Part shown: positions 8,571 through 16,299 of the stretch, in pieces
How positions within the stretch are numbered: position 1 is the first letter of the stretch
Layout of the letters: every line of letters begins with the position of its first letter
From: DATJSN01 sp035504095
Lineage (GTDB): Bacteria > Planctomycetota > Phycisphaerae > WQYP01
Reading direction: 5' to 3'
Assembly (NCBI GenBank): GCA_035504095.1
Contig: DATJSN010000036.1
Span: 1 to 16,731, forward strand
Length of the DNA: 16,731 nucleotides
Position numbers and translations under genes: made by a program
Notes under the pieces: generated by a model
Told to the model about the DNA's origin: nothing
Seen by the model: only the letters and a program-made list of their open reading frames with translations
Database searches by the model: none

Positions 8571-8624
8571 AAATTATTGGACAAATCATTTCAACGGATT
8601 GTGGGAAATTTGCGGGGGGCCGCC

Positions 8625-10334
8625 ATGGACGAATATTACTGGCCGGCGCGCAATGTCGCCGAATATGCCTACTGCCCGAGACTCTTTTACATGATGGAAG
8701 TCGAAGGCATTCATCTGGCCAACGCTGACACGGAAAAAGGCAACGCCGTCCATAAACGCGTGGACAAACCGAGTCATGAATCCAATGGCAACGGTGCGGC
8801 GGATCAAGTTGATATCAATCGCCCGAAAGTCGCGCGAAGTTTAGTTCTCACGAGTGAGAAGTATCACCTCACCGCAACCCTGGATCTTGCGGAAATTCAA
8901 GGACAAACCGCCGTTCCCGTTGAATACCGCAAAGGCCGGCCGCAATATGCCACCATGAGTCCGCCGCCGGACGATCCGGGTGAAAGCGACGATCCACCAT
9001 TAGCAGCGGCGTCGCCCTGGCCGACGGACCGCGTCCAGCTTGGCTTGCAGGCATTACTGCTGGAAGATGCGGGTTATCGCGTTACACGCGGCGTAATTTA
9101 TTATGCCGCAGAAAAACGCCGTCTCGACGTGGAAATTGATGATGCACTGCGGCAGGAAGCTTTAAGTACGCTGGACGCGGCGCGAAATTGCTCTACCGGC
9201 CCGCGACCGCCGCCGTTGGTTCATGATTCGCGTTGTCTGCGTTGTTCGCTCCAGCCCATCTGCCTGCCCGATGAAGTCGCTTTTGCTCAAAAACAGGATC
9301 AATCACCGCGCCGCATCTGGCCTTTGCGTGATGACGCCATTCATCTTGTGGCACAGCAGGAAGGTACTCGCATCGGCGTGCGCGGCCAATGTTTGCGCGT
9401 TACGGATCGTGAAGGCCAACTGGCCCGTGAAATTCCACTCTCCAGTATGGAGAGTCTGGCCATCGTGGGAAACGTGCAGCTTTCCACTCAGGCGCTGGGC
9501 GTTTTGGCGGATCAGGAAATTCCGGTTGCTTACATGACTTCCGCGGGGCGGCTTGTGGCCATGATCGACCCCCTGGACTCCGTCAGTGCATTGGTCCGCA
9601 CCAGTCAGGTTCGCCGATTCGACGATCCGGCTGCTGTATTGGAACTTTCGCGAGTTCTGATCGCCGCTAAAATCACCAATCAGCGCACCATTCTAATGCG
9701 CAACCGTTCGGACTTGTCGTCAAACGTTGCTTCCGATCTGATGGATTTAGCTCGCAAGAGCATGGAGGCGAAAAAACCCGATGAACTTCGCGGATTCGAG
9801 GGTCAGGCGGCGGCAATTTATTTTGGAAACTTTGGTCCCATTTTTAAAGAATCGTTCGCGCGGGAATTTGACACTAACGGTCGGCAGCGTCGTCCGCCGC
9901 CCGATCCGGTTAATTGCGTGCTTTCCTTCGGCTACACGATGCTCACGCATGAATGCGTTTCCGCCCTCCGTCTGGCGCGGCTCGAACCAACCATCGGCGC
10001 GTTTCATGTTTGCCGCCCCGGTCGCCCGGCGTTGGCGCTGGATTTGATGGAACCCTTCCGTCCATTAGTTGCGGATTCAGTTGCTATTTCCAGCTTTAAT
10101 CGTGGGGAACTCGTTGAAGGTCATTTTTCCAAAACCGCCGCCGGGTGCGCTATGACCGATTCAGGCCGCAAGGCATTCTTTGGAGCCTGGGGCAGACGCA
10201 TGGATACCGAAATCACGCATCCGGTCTATGGCTATCGCCTGAGTTATCGGCGTATGGTGATGCTGCATGCCCGGATGATTGCTGCATGGCTGGTAGGCGA
10301 CGTCGATACATTGTCATTTCTAACCACTCGTTAG
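8625..10334 (+). CDS. cas4-cas1: Cas4-Cas1 fusion, CRISPR spacer-acquisition nuclease/integrase
   Basis: From the ATG at 8625 the product is 569 aa. An in-frame TTG at 8577 would add 16 residues that do not look like Cas4, whereas MDEYYWPARNVAEYAYCPRL matches the usual Cas4 start. The Cas4 half (about 1-215) has C17 in YCPRLF, H43, D87, E100 and K103 (VEYRKG) for the RecB-like nuclease. C204, C207 and C213 complete, with C17, the four-Cys iron-sulfur site. The Cas1 half (about 230-569) has E392 in GFEGQ, H461 in GAFHVCRPGRPALAL and D473 in LDLMEPFRP, the metal-binding catalytic residues. Cas4 trims prespacers at their PAM end and Cas1, with Cas2, integrates them. Cas4-Cas1 fusions are typical of type V-B and of type I-U/I-G loci; the downstream Cas12b decides for V-B. 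Cas2 follows after 9 bp, so the two are an operon. Confidence 0.96.
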   Translation: MDEYYWPARNVAEYAYCPRLFYMMEVEGIHLANADTEKGNAVHKRVDKPSHESNGNGAADQVDINRPKVARSLVLTSEKYHLTATLDLAEIQGQTAVPVEYRKGRPQYATMSPPPDDPGESDDPPLAAASPWPTDRVQLGLQALLLEDAGYRVTRGVIYYAAEKRRLDVEIDDALRQEALSTLDAARNCSTGPRPPPLVHDSRCLRCSLQPICLPDEVAFAQKQDQSPRRIWPLRDDAIHLVAQQEGTRIGVRGQCLRVTDREGQLAREIPLSSMESLAIVGNVQLSTQALGVLADQEIPVAYMTSAGRLVAMIDPLDSVSALVRTSQVRRFDDPAAVLELSRVLIAAKITNQRTILMRNRSDLSSNVASDLMDLARKSMEAKKPDELRGFEGQAAAIYFGNFGPIFKESFAREFDTNGRQRRPPPDPVNCVLSFGYTMLTHECVSALRLARLEPTIGAFHVCRPGRPALALDLMEPFRPLVADSVAISSFNRGELVEGHFSKTAAGCAMTDSGRKAFFGAWGRRMDTEITHPVYGYRLSYRRMVMLHARMIAAWLVGDVDTLSFLTTR

Positions 10335-10343
10335 AGGAATTAC

Positions 10344-10634
10344 ATGCGGCGCTGTTTTCTGGTTTGTTATGACATTCGCGATCCGAAACGCTGGCGGCGT
10401 GTTTTCAAGGCCATGAAGGGTTTCGGCGAGCATTGGCAATATTCCGTTTTTTTTTGTGTGCTCAAGGATATCGATCGCGTGCGAATGCAGACGGCGTTGG
10501 AGGAGGAACTGAATTTGAAGGACGATCAGGCGATTATCCTCGACCTTGGGCCGGATGAAGAAGCAGCGCGTGAATCGGCTACGGTGCTGGGAGAGAGCCT
10601 ACCAAAGGGGGAAACTGGAGTAGTGGTTGTATAA
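10344..10634 (+). CDS. cas2: Cas2, CRISPR adaptation protein
   Basis: The protein is 96 aa, the normal length for Cas2. It starts MRRCFLVCYDIRDPKRWRRV, with the conserved Asp at residue 10 after the first beta strand, and has the ferredoxin-like pattern of the family (later YSVFFCVL and LDLGP). It forms the central dimer of the Cas1-Cas2 integrase. A GAGG Shine-Dalgarno overlaps the stop of cas4-cas1, so translation is coupled. The C-terminus is ESLPKGETGVVVV. The same 13 residues plus a stop are encoded again at 11518-11559, just before cas12b (see that entry). This shows that cas2 was once followed directly by cas12b in at least one ancestor of this locus. Confidence 0.95.
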   Translation: MRRCFLVCYDIRDPKRWRRVFKAMKGFGEHWQYSVFFCVLKDIDRVRMQTALEEELNLKDDQAIILDLGPDEEAARESATVLGESLPKGETGVVVV

Positions 10635-10679
10635 GAGTTAACTGAATTACTAATTGTGCATATCTCATTGAATTTATGG

Positions 10680-11381
10680 TTATCGCCATTCGGGAGGACA
10701 TTGCACCGTTCGTCCATCTGGAAGCGATACAACTAAAGGCAATAAGCTTTTCAATAAAGTCCTTCGACCGATGCGCAAACAAGCATTGGAAACATTGGCA
10801 AGAGCTCGAGAATCTCGTTTAGGCGGGAATACAATGACAATCCGTTTCGATGGGAAATGCTGGCGCACCGCTTTGACCGGCGAAATTAAATCGCTGTCAG
10901 CTGAAATGATAAACGCAACATCGAATTTGTCTGCATAAGCGTCAACGAGCAATTGTGTTGCAATATTCACGTCCGTCATTTTTTCTTCAAATCTATAATT
11001 TACTTGTTTGCAGTTTCGACATTTCACCGGTTTATATAGAAAGTGCCCCTCAACAATTTTAAGATTTGGAAATGTGGCAAGCGCTTCCAAAAAGATTGTT
11101 TGACGGCGGCGGCTGGCTTCTCGATCTGCGGCGGCGCCGGCGGAATCTCCAGGTGCGGCACCTCGAACCCGTGATGTAAAATAGTTTGTGAATGATAAGA
11201 TTTGGTCAGGCTTGAGCAGATTCTTAACCAACAATGCGATATCCAACCAATATAGACGCCGCCATTTTTCTTCTTTTAGTCCAAAATAAAGGTTAAATCC
11301 ATCGACATACGCAATAACCCGCTTCAGGGCAGGCGATGGAGATTTCATCTCAAGAAATTGACTATTTTGCTCCGATTTCAT
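10680..11381 (-). CDS. NYN-domain (LabA/DUF88-like) putative ribonuclease with zinc-knuckle-like CxxC
   Basis: The protein is 233 aa, on the opposite strand between cas2 and cas12b. The PIN-like NYN fold is recognisable: D27 and N30 in AYVDGFNLYFGL; D137 in EEKMTDVNIATQLLVDA; D162 and D164 in FIISADSDL; then KRIVIVFPPKRDS. A Cys pair (C121, C124 in KCRNCK) before the EEK motif is common in this family. Proteins of this family are generally thought to be metal-dependent nucleases acting on RNA, but no substrate is known here. An in-frame Met at residue 12 is an alternative start; CAGG before the first ATG favours the long form. The gene is convergent with cas2 (45 bp between stops). It is not a known V-B core gene. 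The duplicated cas2 tail beyond it suggests that it entered the locus by recombination. Confidence 0.85.
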   Translation of the reverse strand: MKSEQNSQFLEMKSPSPALKRVIAYVDGFNLYFGLKEEKWRRLYWLDIALLVKNLLKPDQILSFTNYFTSRVRGAAPGDSAGAAADREASRRRQTIFLEALATFPNLKIVEGHFLYKPVKCRNCKQVNYRFEEKMTDVNIATQLLVDAYADKFDVAFIISADSDLISPVKAVRQHFPSKRIVIVFPPKRDSRALANVSNACLRIGRRTLLKSLLPLVVSLPDGRTVQCPPEWR

Positions 11382-11410
11382 ATACTACCTGAAGTAATAA
11401 TGTTAACCCC

Positions 11411-11431
11411 TCCGGAGATAGCATCTCCGGA
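11411..11431 (+). terminator. Perfect 9-bp hairpin upstream of the main terminator
   Basis: TCCGGAGAT, loop AGC, ATCTCCGGA is a perfect inverted repeat in the spacer between the NYN gene start and cas12b. It is followed within 4 nt by a second hairpin that has a T tract. It may be part of a double terminator, or an operator for the divergent NYN gene, whose start is 30 bp away. The sequence does not decide between these. Confidence 0.5.
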
Positions 11432-11434
11432 CCG

Positions 11435-11461
11435 ACGCCGCCGCAAGGCGGCGTTTCTTTT
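11435..11461 (+). terminator. Strong intrinsic terminator (GNRA-loop hairpin plus T tract)
   Basis: ACGCCGCC, loop GCAA, GGCGGCGT forms an 8-bp stem with a stable GCAA tetraloop, directly followed by TTCTTTTT. On the plus strand this should stop transcription coming from cas4-cas1-cas2 before it reaches cas12b. The NYN gene is antisense, so the terminator does not serve it. If functional, cas12b needs its own promoter in the ~130 bp that follow, or depends on readthrough. Confidence 0.75.
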
Positions 11462-11517
11462 TAATGGGACCGCATTGTATCAAACAAATCGACGGCGGTT
11501 AAAACGTCTTCAGTACA

Positions 11518-11559
11518 GAGAGCCTACCTAAAGGTGAAACGGGCGTAGTCGTGGTATGA
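11518..11559 (+). pseudogene. Remnant of a second cas2 (last 13 codons and stop)
   Basis: Read in frame, these 42 bp give ESLPKGETGVVVV and a TGA stop, identical in protein to the end of the intact cas2 (10593-10634). At the DNA level seven of the thirteen codons differ, all at synonymous third positions, and the stop is TGA instead of TAA. Such a pattern needs two cas2 genes that diverged while both were under protein-level selection, so it is not a recent local duplication. Upstream of it the frame soon reaches a stop and similarity fades. The remnant ends 31 bp before the cas12b start. I read it as the scar of a former cas2 that directly preceded cas12b and was replaced by the present cas4-cas1-cas2-NYN block. 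Confidence 0.85.
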
Positions 11560-11590
11560 TGTCTGCCCGTCAGATCGGCAGGAGAATGGG

Positions 11591-14500
11591 GTGGCAACAA
11601 AGAGCTACAAATTACGATTGGACTTTCGAGATCACGAACTGATTGTAGATAGTCGTCGTTTCAAAAGCCGTGCCGAGGAGGTGCAAACAGTTCAACGCTG
11701 GTTGGATGACACACGTGAAGCATTCAACAAAGGTGTGGACTATCTCACGGGTTGGCTTCTTATAATGCACCGAGGTGCGGGCATCTTTCGGGAAAAGAAA
11801 GACGGCATCTGGCGGGAATGGGAGAAGATTACCACTATCACAAAACTTGAGAGCGCAAGAAACCATTACAAAACTGATCCTGCATTGTGTGCGCTCATTG
11901 AAAATCATAAGCTGCTGTTTGTATTTAAAGACAAGGGAAAAACGGAAGCTGATGCCGTCAAACTTGCCGAATGCTGTCGACGAATTGCGGAGGAATTGTG
12001 TCCCCCAGGCGAAGATGGTGCCGGCGCCCAAATGCCGCGGGACGATTTCGATCTTCTGACAAATAGTAAATCAACAGCCAAGAACATTCGGTCTCGTGGT
12101 ACATCTAAAACAGGCATGGCGAAGAAGGTTTCAGGAAAGCGCCCCGGCTGGATGCTCGAAAAAGCTCTGTGTGAAGAAGCCAAGAAATCAAGTTCGCTTG
12201 ATGCACTAATAAGTGCATTAGCGCATCGTGATGAGTTTCGCAGCGCCAAAAAAGACGGCCAAAAGAAAATTGCAGCGTTAAAAAGCAAATATGATGGCAA
12301 GTCGTGGGGGGATATTAAATTAAAAATTCTGGAGGAAGATCGTTCTCAAATTGTTCAATTGGTGGCAAATGTTCGTTCGCTCGATGAACTTTGCAATAAA
12401 CTGTCTGATTTGACCCTAATTCCTAAAGAAGATGTGTCAAAGCTTCAGAAGAAATGGCGCAAACGATATCAGGATAAAAATTGGGAAGAAGCATCTAAGG
12501 AACTACAATCGGAATACCGTTTGTATTGGGAAATCGCCAAAGAGAAGGCCGAATCGAAGCGCAACGAATCAGCGAAATCAGGCGCAATTTCGGCCTATGA
12601 ACAATTACTTAAAGCTGATTGTCTTCCTCTTCCTAATTTTGCTTTGATGAAGAATGATGGAGGTATAACGCTAGGTTCTGTTGCTCTTGGAGCTGTTGAT
12701 AGTGAGTGGAAACGCGCCATGTGGAATATGGCTGGTCAACGTGTGAGAAGTCATCTTGGTTGGGTTCGACGTAGAGCAGACGAACGGCTCGTATGGAATT
12801 TGTTGAATGCACTATTCGAACGCGGTGGATGGATTCGAATCAAACGTCGTGAAAAGAAAATTAAAAAAGAAGACCTGAAACCGGAAGATATACGGTTCAT
12901 TGCGCCAAATGATAATGAAATCTCTGATTTTATGCGACAGGATGCCTATGCGGGGAACAAATGGGTGACCTCGCTTAAAGAATATGAATTGAATGAAATG
13001 CCCAAACATCTAGAAGGTGTTGCGTTCGGTGCTGCCGAACAACAACGAATTCGCAATAAGACGGCTAAGGGCTGGTCAAAAATCCATGAGAAATGGATTA
13101 ATTTGATTAAAAAGTCGATAGAGAGTGGTAAATCATCTCCATCAACTAATGATTTGATTGAAGCACTTAACGAAATGCGCTCAAGAAAATCACGCGAGTT
13201 CGGAGATCAACGACTATTTGAATGGCTTGCCGTGCCAGACCGCCGTTGGTTGTGGGATAATTCCGACAAGGGAAATGACAACAACTGCGGGCGCAATGAT
13301 CGCGATTGCATCAGCGCTTTCATTGCTCACAATGAACGCCTTGCTGATAAACCTGAATCGATCACTTTTACGCGCAGCGATTCGATCAAACACCCAGTCT
13401 GGCCATACTTTGGTGAGAATTCAGCTGTTAAATACCGTCTCGTCAAAGAGGAGATACCTGAAAGAAAATCACGGTTACTTATTGTGCTGAAACAACTTTT
13501 ATCGCAACAGATAGACGGTTCTTATGCTGCGGTTGATAATGTCAAAATTGCCCTTCGCGGCTACGATGACTTCGAGAAAAGTTTCGTTGTACCGAGTGGT
13601 TCAGCGGAAATCTCCCCAAAGCAACAATTAGTGTTTCGAGATGATTTACTCGGTGGCAAGCTTCGCAATGGGACCCTCAGTGGCATGAAACTGACGTGGG
13701 AACGTGAGGAATTAGAGGCACAGAAACGAAAATATAATCCAACCAAAGTTCAACCCCGCATTTATGCTAACTTCAGTTGCGATGCAGGTACCGCTATCGC
13801 ACCGAAGTGGCTCATTCAATACGTCGGTTCAGATGTAAAACTCGAGAAGCCCCGTGATGGAATGACGCGAGTCTTTTTTTTAAAGAAAACCATTACTAAG
13901 GAATCTCCAGACCAAGATAGTACAGCACAACTCCCACCAGGCGCGCGGAATTGGCCAAAAGAAGCGATAGAAAATGGTTTGATGATCCGCGGCACTGATC
14001 TTGGCTATCGTACATCATCGGCAGGTGCTTGGTGGCGTTTATCGTTGATAAAAAATGAAGGGCAAGTGGCCTGGAGAGTTGGCGAGTGTGGCGGTCAGCC
14101 CGTATATGCTTTATTAGAACGCACTGCGGCGGTTTCCCTCCCTGGTGATGGTGAATCCCTCCCGCCGGAAGAACAAACGCTTCGCGAACGGCTCTATTCA
14201 CTTCGTCCACGTCTTAACCTCAACAATACGCTTCTGCGTTTAGTTCGATTACTCACGCTCGAATCAGTCACCGTTCGAAGGAGAATAGGAGAAAAAATCC
14301 GTAAACGCACTGATGGCACATCGAAGCACACTGGTGTTCGATGGAAAACTGAAACAAAGACAATCAACGCCGGCGAGATCAAGGACAACTGTCAAAAAGC
14401 AAGTGAGCAATTGCTTCGATGGTCAGCAACTGATGCGATGACTGAATCGCTCAAAGCAATCGGCTATGACCGTTCATTATGGGATTGGCTGTCGACTCGC

Positions 14501-16144
14501 GACGTGCGGCTTAACCACTTAGCGTTAAAGTTGCCGAAAACGGACGTTCCATCGGAAAAAGAGGCCAAGGAGCGTCGTATTAATCGTGAGGCGCTTAAGA
14601 ATCAAAGAGTGAAAGAAGATGCTGCTTTCGCGCAGGCTGTATATGACATGCGCATTTCTCTAGCCAAAGCACTCTGCGATGATTACGACACTGCCAAACA
14701 AATCCGTGTCAAATCCGGTTTATGGGCGGAATTTGACCGTGCACTACTGCGTGAAATCAGTTATTCAGATCGTGGTGACGAAAAGGATCGGCCGAAGCAA
14801 TTGGCGACGGGTTTGTTCCGCCTCCTTCGCAAACCACCGATTACAAAGCACAATGATCGAAAGGATGAAGTAAACAACTTACCGCATGGAAAAACATATC
14901 GCGGCGGATTATCGATGCAACGCCTCAACTTTCTTGATGATGTAAAGAACTTTGTCCGCCGTTGGTCCTGTCGTTCGCGTTGGCCCGGTGATATTCGACG
15001 TATATCTAAAGACGAGAAATTTGACCGTTGCGATACTGAGCATCTGGATCATCTAAGAGAACATCGCGCAAAATTGATCGCTCACTCTGATATTGCGCAA
15101 ACTCTCGGGTTTAATCAGGACCTCCGTCGCGGTCTATGGCAATTTTGCGACACTTCCTCCGGTGAACTACTCTGGCATTGTCCCGAGCGCGGTCATTTTT
15201 ATCGGGAGAATAACGACAAGCTTATTCAATGCGCTGCACCAGATAACCTTTCAGAAAAAGAGGTCTGGTATCCACATCCTGTTTTCAATCTTGCTCATGT
15301 GCTCGTTTACGAAGATCTCACACGATACAAGATGCGTTCTGATCGGCCTAAAAACGAAAATGCCGGCCTCGCCAGATGGTCGCACCGACGTATTCTCTCA
15401 TTCGCCCAACATGTCGGAGGTTTGTTTGGCGTCCAGGTTGCAACTGTGGATGCCCGTTTTTCTTCGCGCTACTGTTCGTACTGCGGCGCGCCTGGATACA
15501 GGACTATTCGTTTTGACCCGGCATGGCTTAATCAATCATGGATGAAGAAAATCCTTCAATCCGGTGACATCCGTGATGCTGCTATGAAGGGAATTGCATG
15601 CCGTGTATATACAAAACTTAAAGAGAATCCGCACGAATTCGATAATGTGGCTAATCGACCGTGGGTGTTGCGCGATGGCGGAACGCATTTTGTCTGTGCT
15701 AATAGTGAGTGTCCTGTTCATTGCAAACCGATCAACGCTGATGAGAATGCCGCAGCTAATATTGGCTTGCGGTTCTTGCGAGGAGTTGATGCCATTCGCA
15801 TTGAAATTAATTCTAGCGGGAAGGTAGTCAAGAACATTGGCTACATGCCAAATAATACGGTTCTTACTCGAACCGAGGGCAAGGATGGAGATGTGCCATT
15901 TTGGATCGAAAGTAACCAGAGAAATGGTGCGGTTGATGGTGTAGCAAACGAATCAACAATTGATGAAGATGAACAATTCGATGAGCGATACTTGTTTCGC
16001 GATCCAAGTGGTGTTTTTTTATGTAATGATTACTGGTTTGCCAAGAAGGACTTTTGGGGAAAAGCCGCAAAGTCATGTGCAAGTGGCATTAAGGCTACAA
16101 ATGCATCTCAATCGGGGTTAGATTCAGAAGATTCTGATGATTGA
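11591..16144 (+). CDS. cas12b: Cas12b (C2c1), type V-B CRISPR effector nuclease, unusually large
   Basis: The protein is 1517 aa with a GTG start; AGGAG lies 6 nt before it, and the N-terminus MATKSYKLRLDF aligns with the family start (AacCas12b MAVKSIKVKLRL). Recognisable Cas12b landmarks in order: HEKWINL and REFGDQRLFEWLAVPDRRWLW, then KHPVWPYF; RuvC-I MIRGTDLGYRTSSAGAWW with D803; ALLERTAAVSLPGDGESLPP; GGLSMQRLNFLDDVKNFVRR; RuvC-II VYEDLTRYKMRSDRPKNENA with E1241, followed by LARWSHRRI; RuvC-III NADENAAANIGLRFL with D1384; and RDPSG at 1470-1474 near the C-terminus. Four or five Cys (C1295, C1298; C1369, C1374, C1378) suit a zinc ribbon in the Nuc region. Guided by crRNA and tracrRNA, it should cut double-stranded DNA. 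It is about 390 aa longer than AacCas12b; most extra length lies before RuvC-I and between RuvC-I and RuvC-II. The gene looks more AT-rich than its neighbours. Confidence 0.96.
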   Translation: MATKSYKLRLDFRDHELIVDSRRFKSRAEEVQTVQRWLDDTREAFNKGVDYLTGWLLIMHRGAGIFREKKDGIWREWEKITTITKLESARNHYKTDPALCALIENHKLLFVFKDKGKTEADAVKLAECCRRIAEELCPPGEDGAGAQMPRDDFDLLTNSKSTAKNIRSRGTSKTGMAKKVSGKRPGWMLEKALCEEAKKSSSLDALISALAHRDEFRSAKKDGQKKIAALKSKYDGKSWGDIKLKILEEDRSQIVQLVANVRSLDELCNKLSDLTLIPKEDVSKLQKKWRKRYQDKNWEEASKELQSEYRLYWEIAKEKAESKRNESAKSGAISAYEQLLKADCLPLPNFALMKNDGGITLGSVALGAVDSEWKRAMWNMAGQRVRSHLGWVRRRADERLVWNLLNALFERGGWIRIKRREKKIKKEDLKPEDIRFIAPNDNEISDFMRQDAYAGNKWVTSLKEYELNEMPKHLEGVAFGAAEQQRIRNKTAKGWSKIHEKWINLIKKSIESGKSSPSTNDLIEALNEMRSRKSREFGDQRLFEWLAVPDRRWLWDNSDKGNDNNCGRNDRDCISAFIAHNERLADKPESITFTRSDSIKHPVWPYFGENSAVKYRLVKEEIPERKSRLLIVLKQLLSQQIDGSYAAVDNVKIALRGYDDFEKSFVVPSGSAEISPKQQLVFRDDLLGGKLRNGTLSGMKLTWEREELEAQKRKYNPTKVQPRIYANFSCDAGTAIAPKWLIQYVGSDVKLEKPRDGMTRVFFLKKTITKESPDQDSTAQLPPGARNWPKEAIENGLMIRGTDLGYRTSSAGAWWRLSLIKNEGQVAWRVGECGGQPVYALLERTAAVSLPGDGESLPPEEQTLRERLYSLRPRLNLNNTLLRLVRLLTLESVTVRRRIGEKIRKRTDGTSKHTGVRWKTETKTINAGEIKDNCQKASEQLLRWSATDAMTESLKAIGYDRSLWDWLSTRDVRLNHLALKLPKTDVPSEKEAKERRINREALKNQRVKEDAAFAQAVYDMRISLAKALCDDYDTAKQIRVKSGLWAEFDRALLREISYSDRGDEKDRPKQLATGLFRLLRKPPITKHNDRKDEVNNLPHGKTYRGGLSMQRLNFLDDVKNFVRRWSCRSRWPGDIRRISKDEKFDRCDTEHLDHLREHRAKLIAHSDIAQTLGFNQDLRRGLWQFCDTSSGELLWHCPERGHFYRENNDKLIQCAAPDNLSEKEVWYPHPVFNLAHVLVYEDLTRYKMRSDRPKNENAGLARWSHRRILSFAQHVGGLFGVQVATVDARFSSRYCSYCGAPGYRTIRFDPAWLNQSWMKKILQSGDIRDAAMKGIACRVYTKLKENPHEFDNVANRPWVLRDGGTHFVCANSECPVHCKPINADENAAANIGLRFLRGVDAIRIEINSSGKVVKNIGYMPNNTVLTRTEGKDGDVPFWIESNQRNGAVDGVANESTIDEDEQFDERYLFRDPSGVFLCNDYWFAKKDFWGKAAKSCASGIKATNASQSGLDSEDSDD

Positions 16145-16227
16145 AAATCTTGCGTGATGAGGTAAAATTTCGGTGTCTTGAGTACGTGTCTTCAGCCCGC
16201 GTCCTCTAGTGTGGCTCAGCCCGCGAG

Positions 16228-16250
16228 GAATTCACCGGGTGATTCTTTTG
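16228..16250 (+). terminator. Weak hairpin with T run after cas12b
   Basis: GAATTCACCGGGTGATTC is a near-perfect palindrome followed directly by TTTTG, about 85 bp after the cas12b stop. It could be a weak intrinsic terminator for cas12b or a protein-binding site in the leader. The stem is short and the T run has only four bases. Confidence 0.3.
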
Positions 16251-16299
16251 AATGGCGGTATTTTCTGCCTGGCTCAAGCAAGTTACTTCGTTTTGCTCT

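Larger units (their letters stand above)
7256..8624. other. 1.37-kb gene-free region between the protease genes and the CRISPR-Cas locus
   Basis: No convincing coding region is seen on either strand. What it holds: an 11-mer AGGTGAYAGGG repeated at 7371 and 7385; purine-rich AAAAAGTAAAAAGGC at about 7411; two ~207-bp direct repeats (listed separately); between them a GGAGACGG-type mini-repeat (7771-7793) and AACCACGAAAAGCACGAAAG, a phrase style common in decayed intergenic DNA of planctomycetes and relatives; an imperfect inverted repeat at 8088-8154; and GC hairpins at 8218-8238 and 8418-8432. The last ~100 bp before cas4-cas1 is AT-rich and should contain its promoter. The composition suggests old insertion debris at the edge of an acquired island. 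Confidence 0.7.

Noticed and set aside
8577..8624. Upstream TTG start for cas4-cas1
   Set aside because: The 16 extra residues do not resemble Cas4. The ATG at 8625 gives the usual short N-terminus before the first Fe-S cysteine.
11591..16144. Effector as Cas12a, another Cas12 type or a plain TnpB
   Set aside because: The RuvC-II neighbourhood (SDRPKNENA, then WSHRRI), the late RDPSG motif, the N-terminal start, the Cas4-Cas1 fusion and the repeat ends all match Cas12b specifically.
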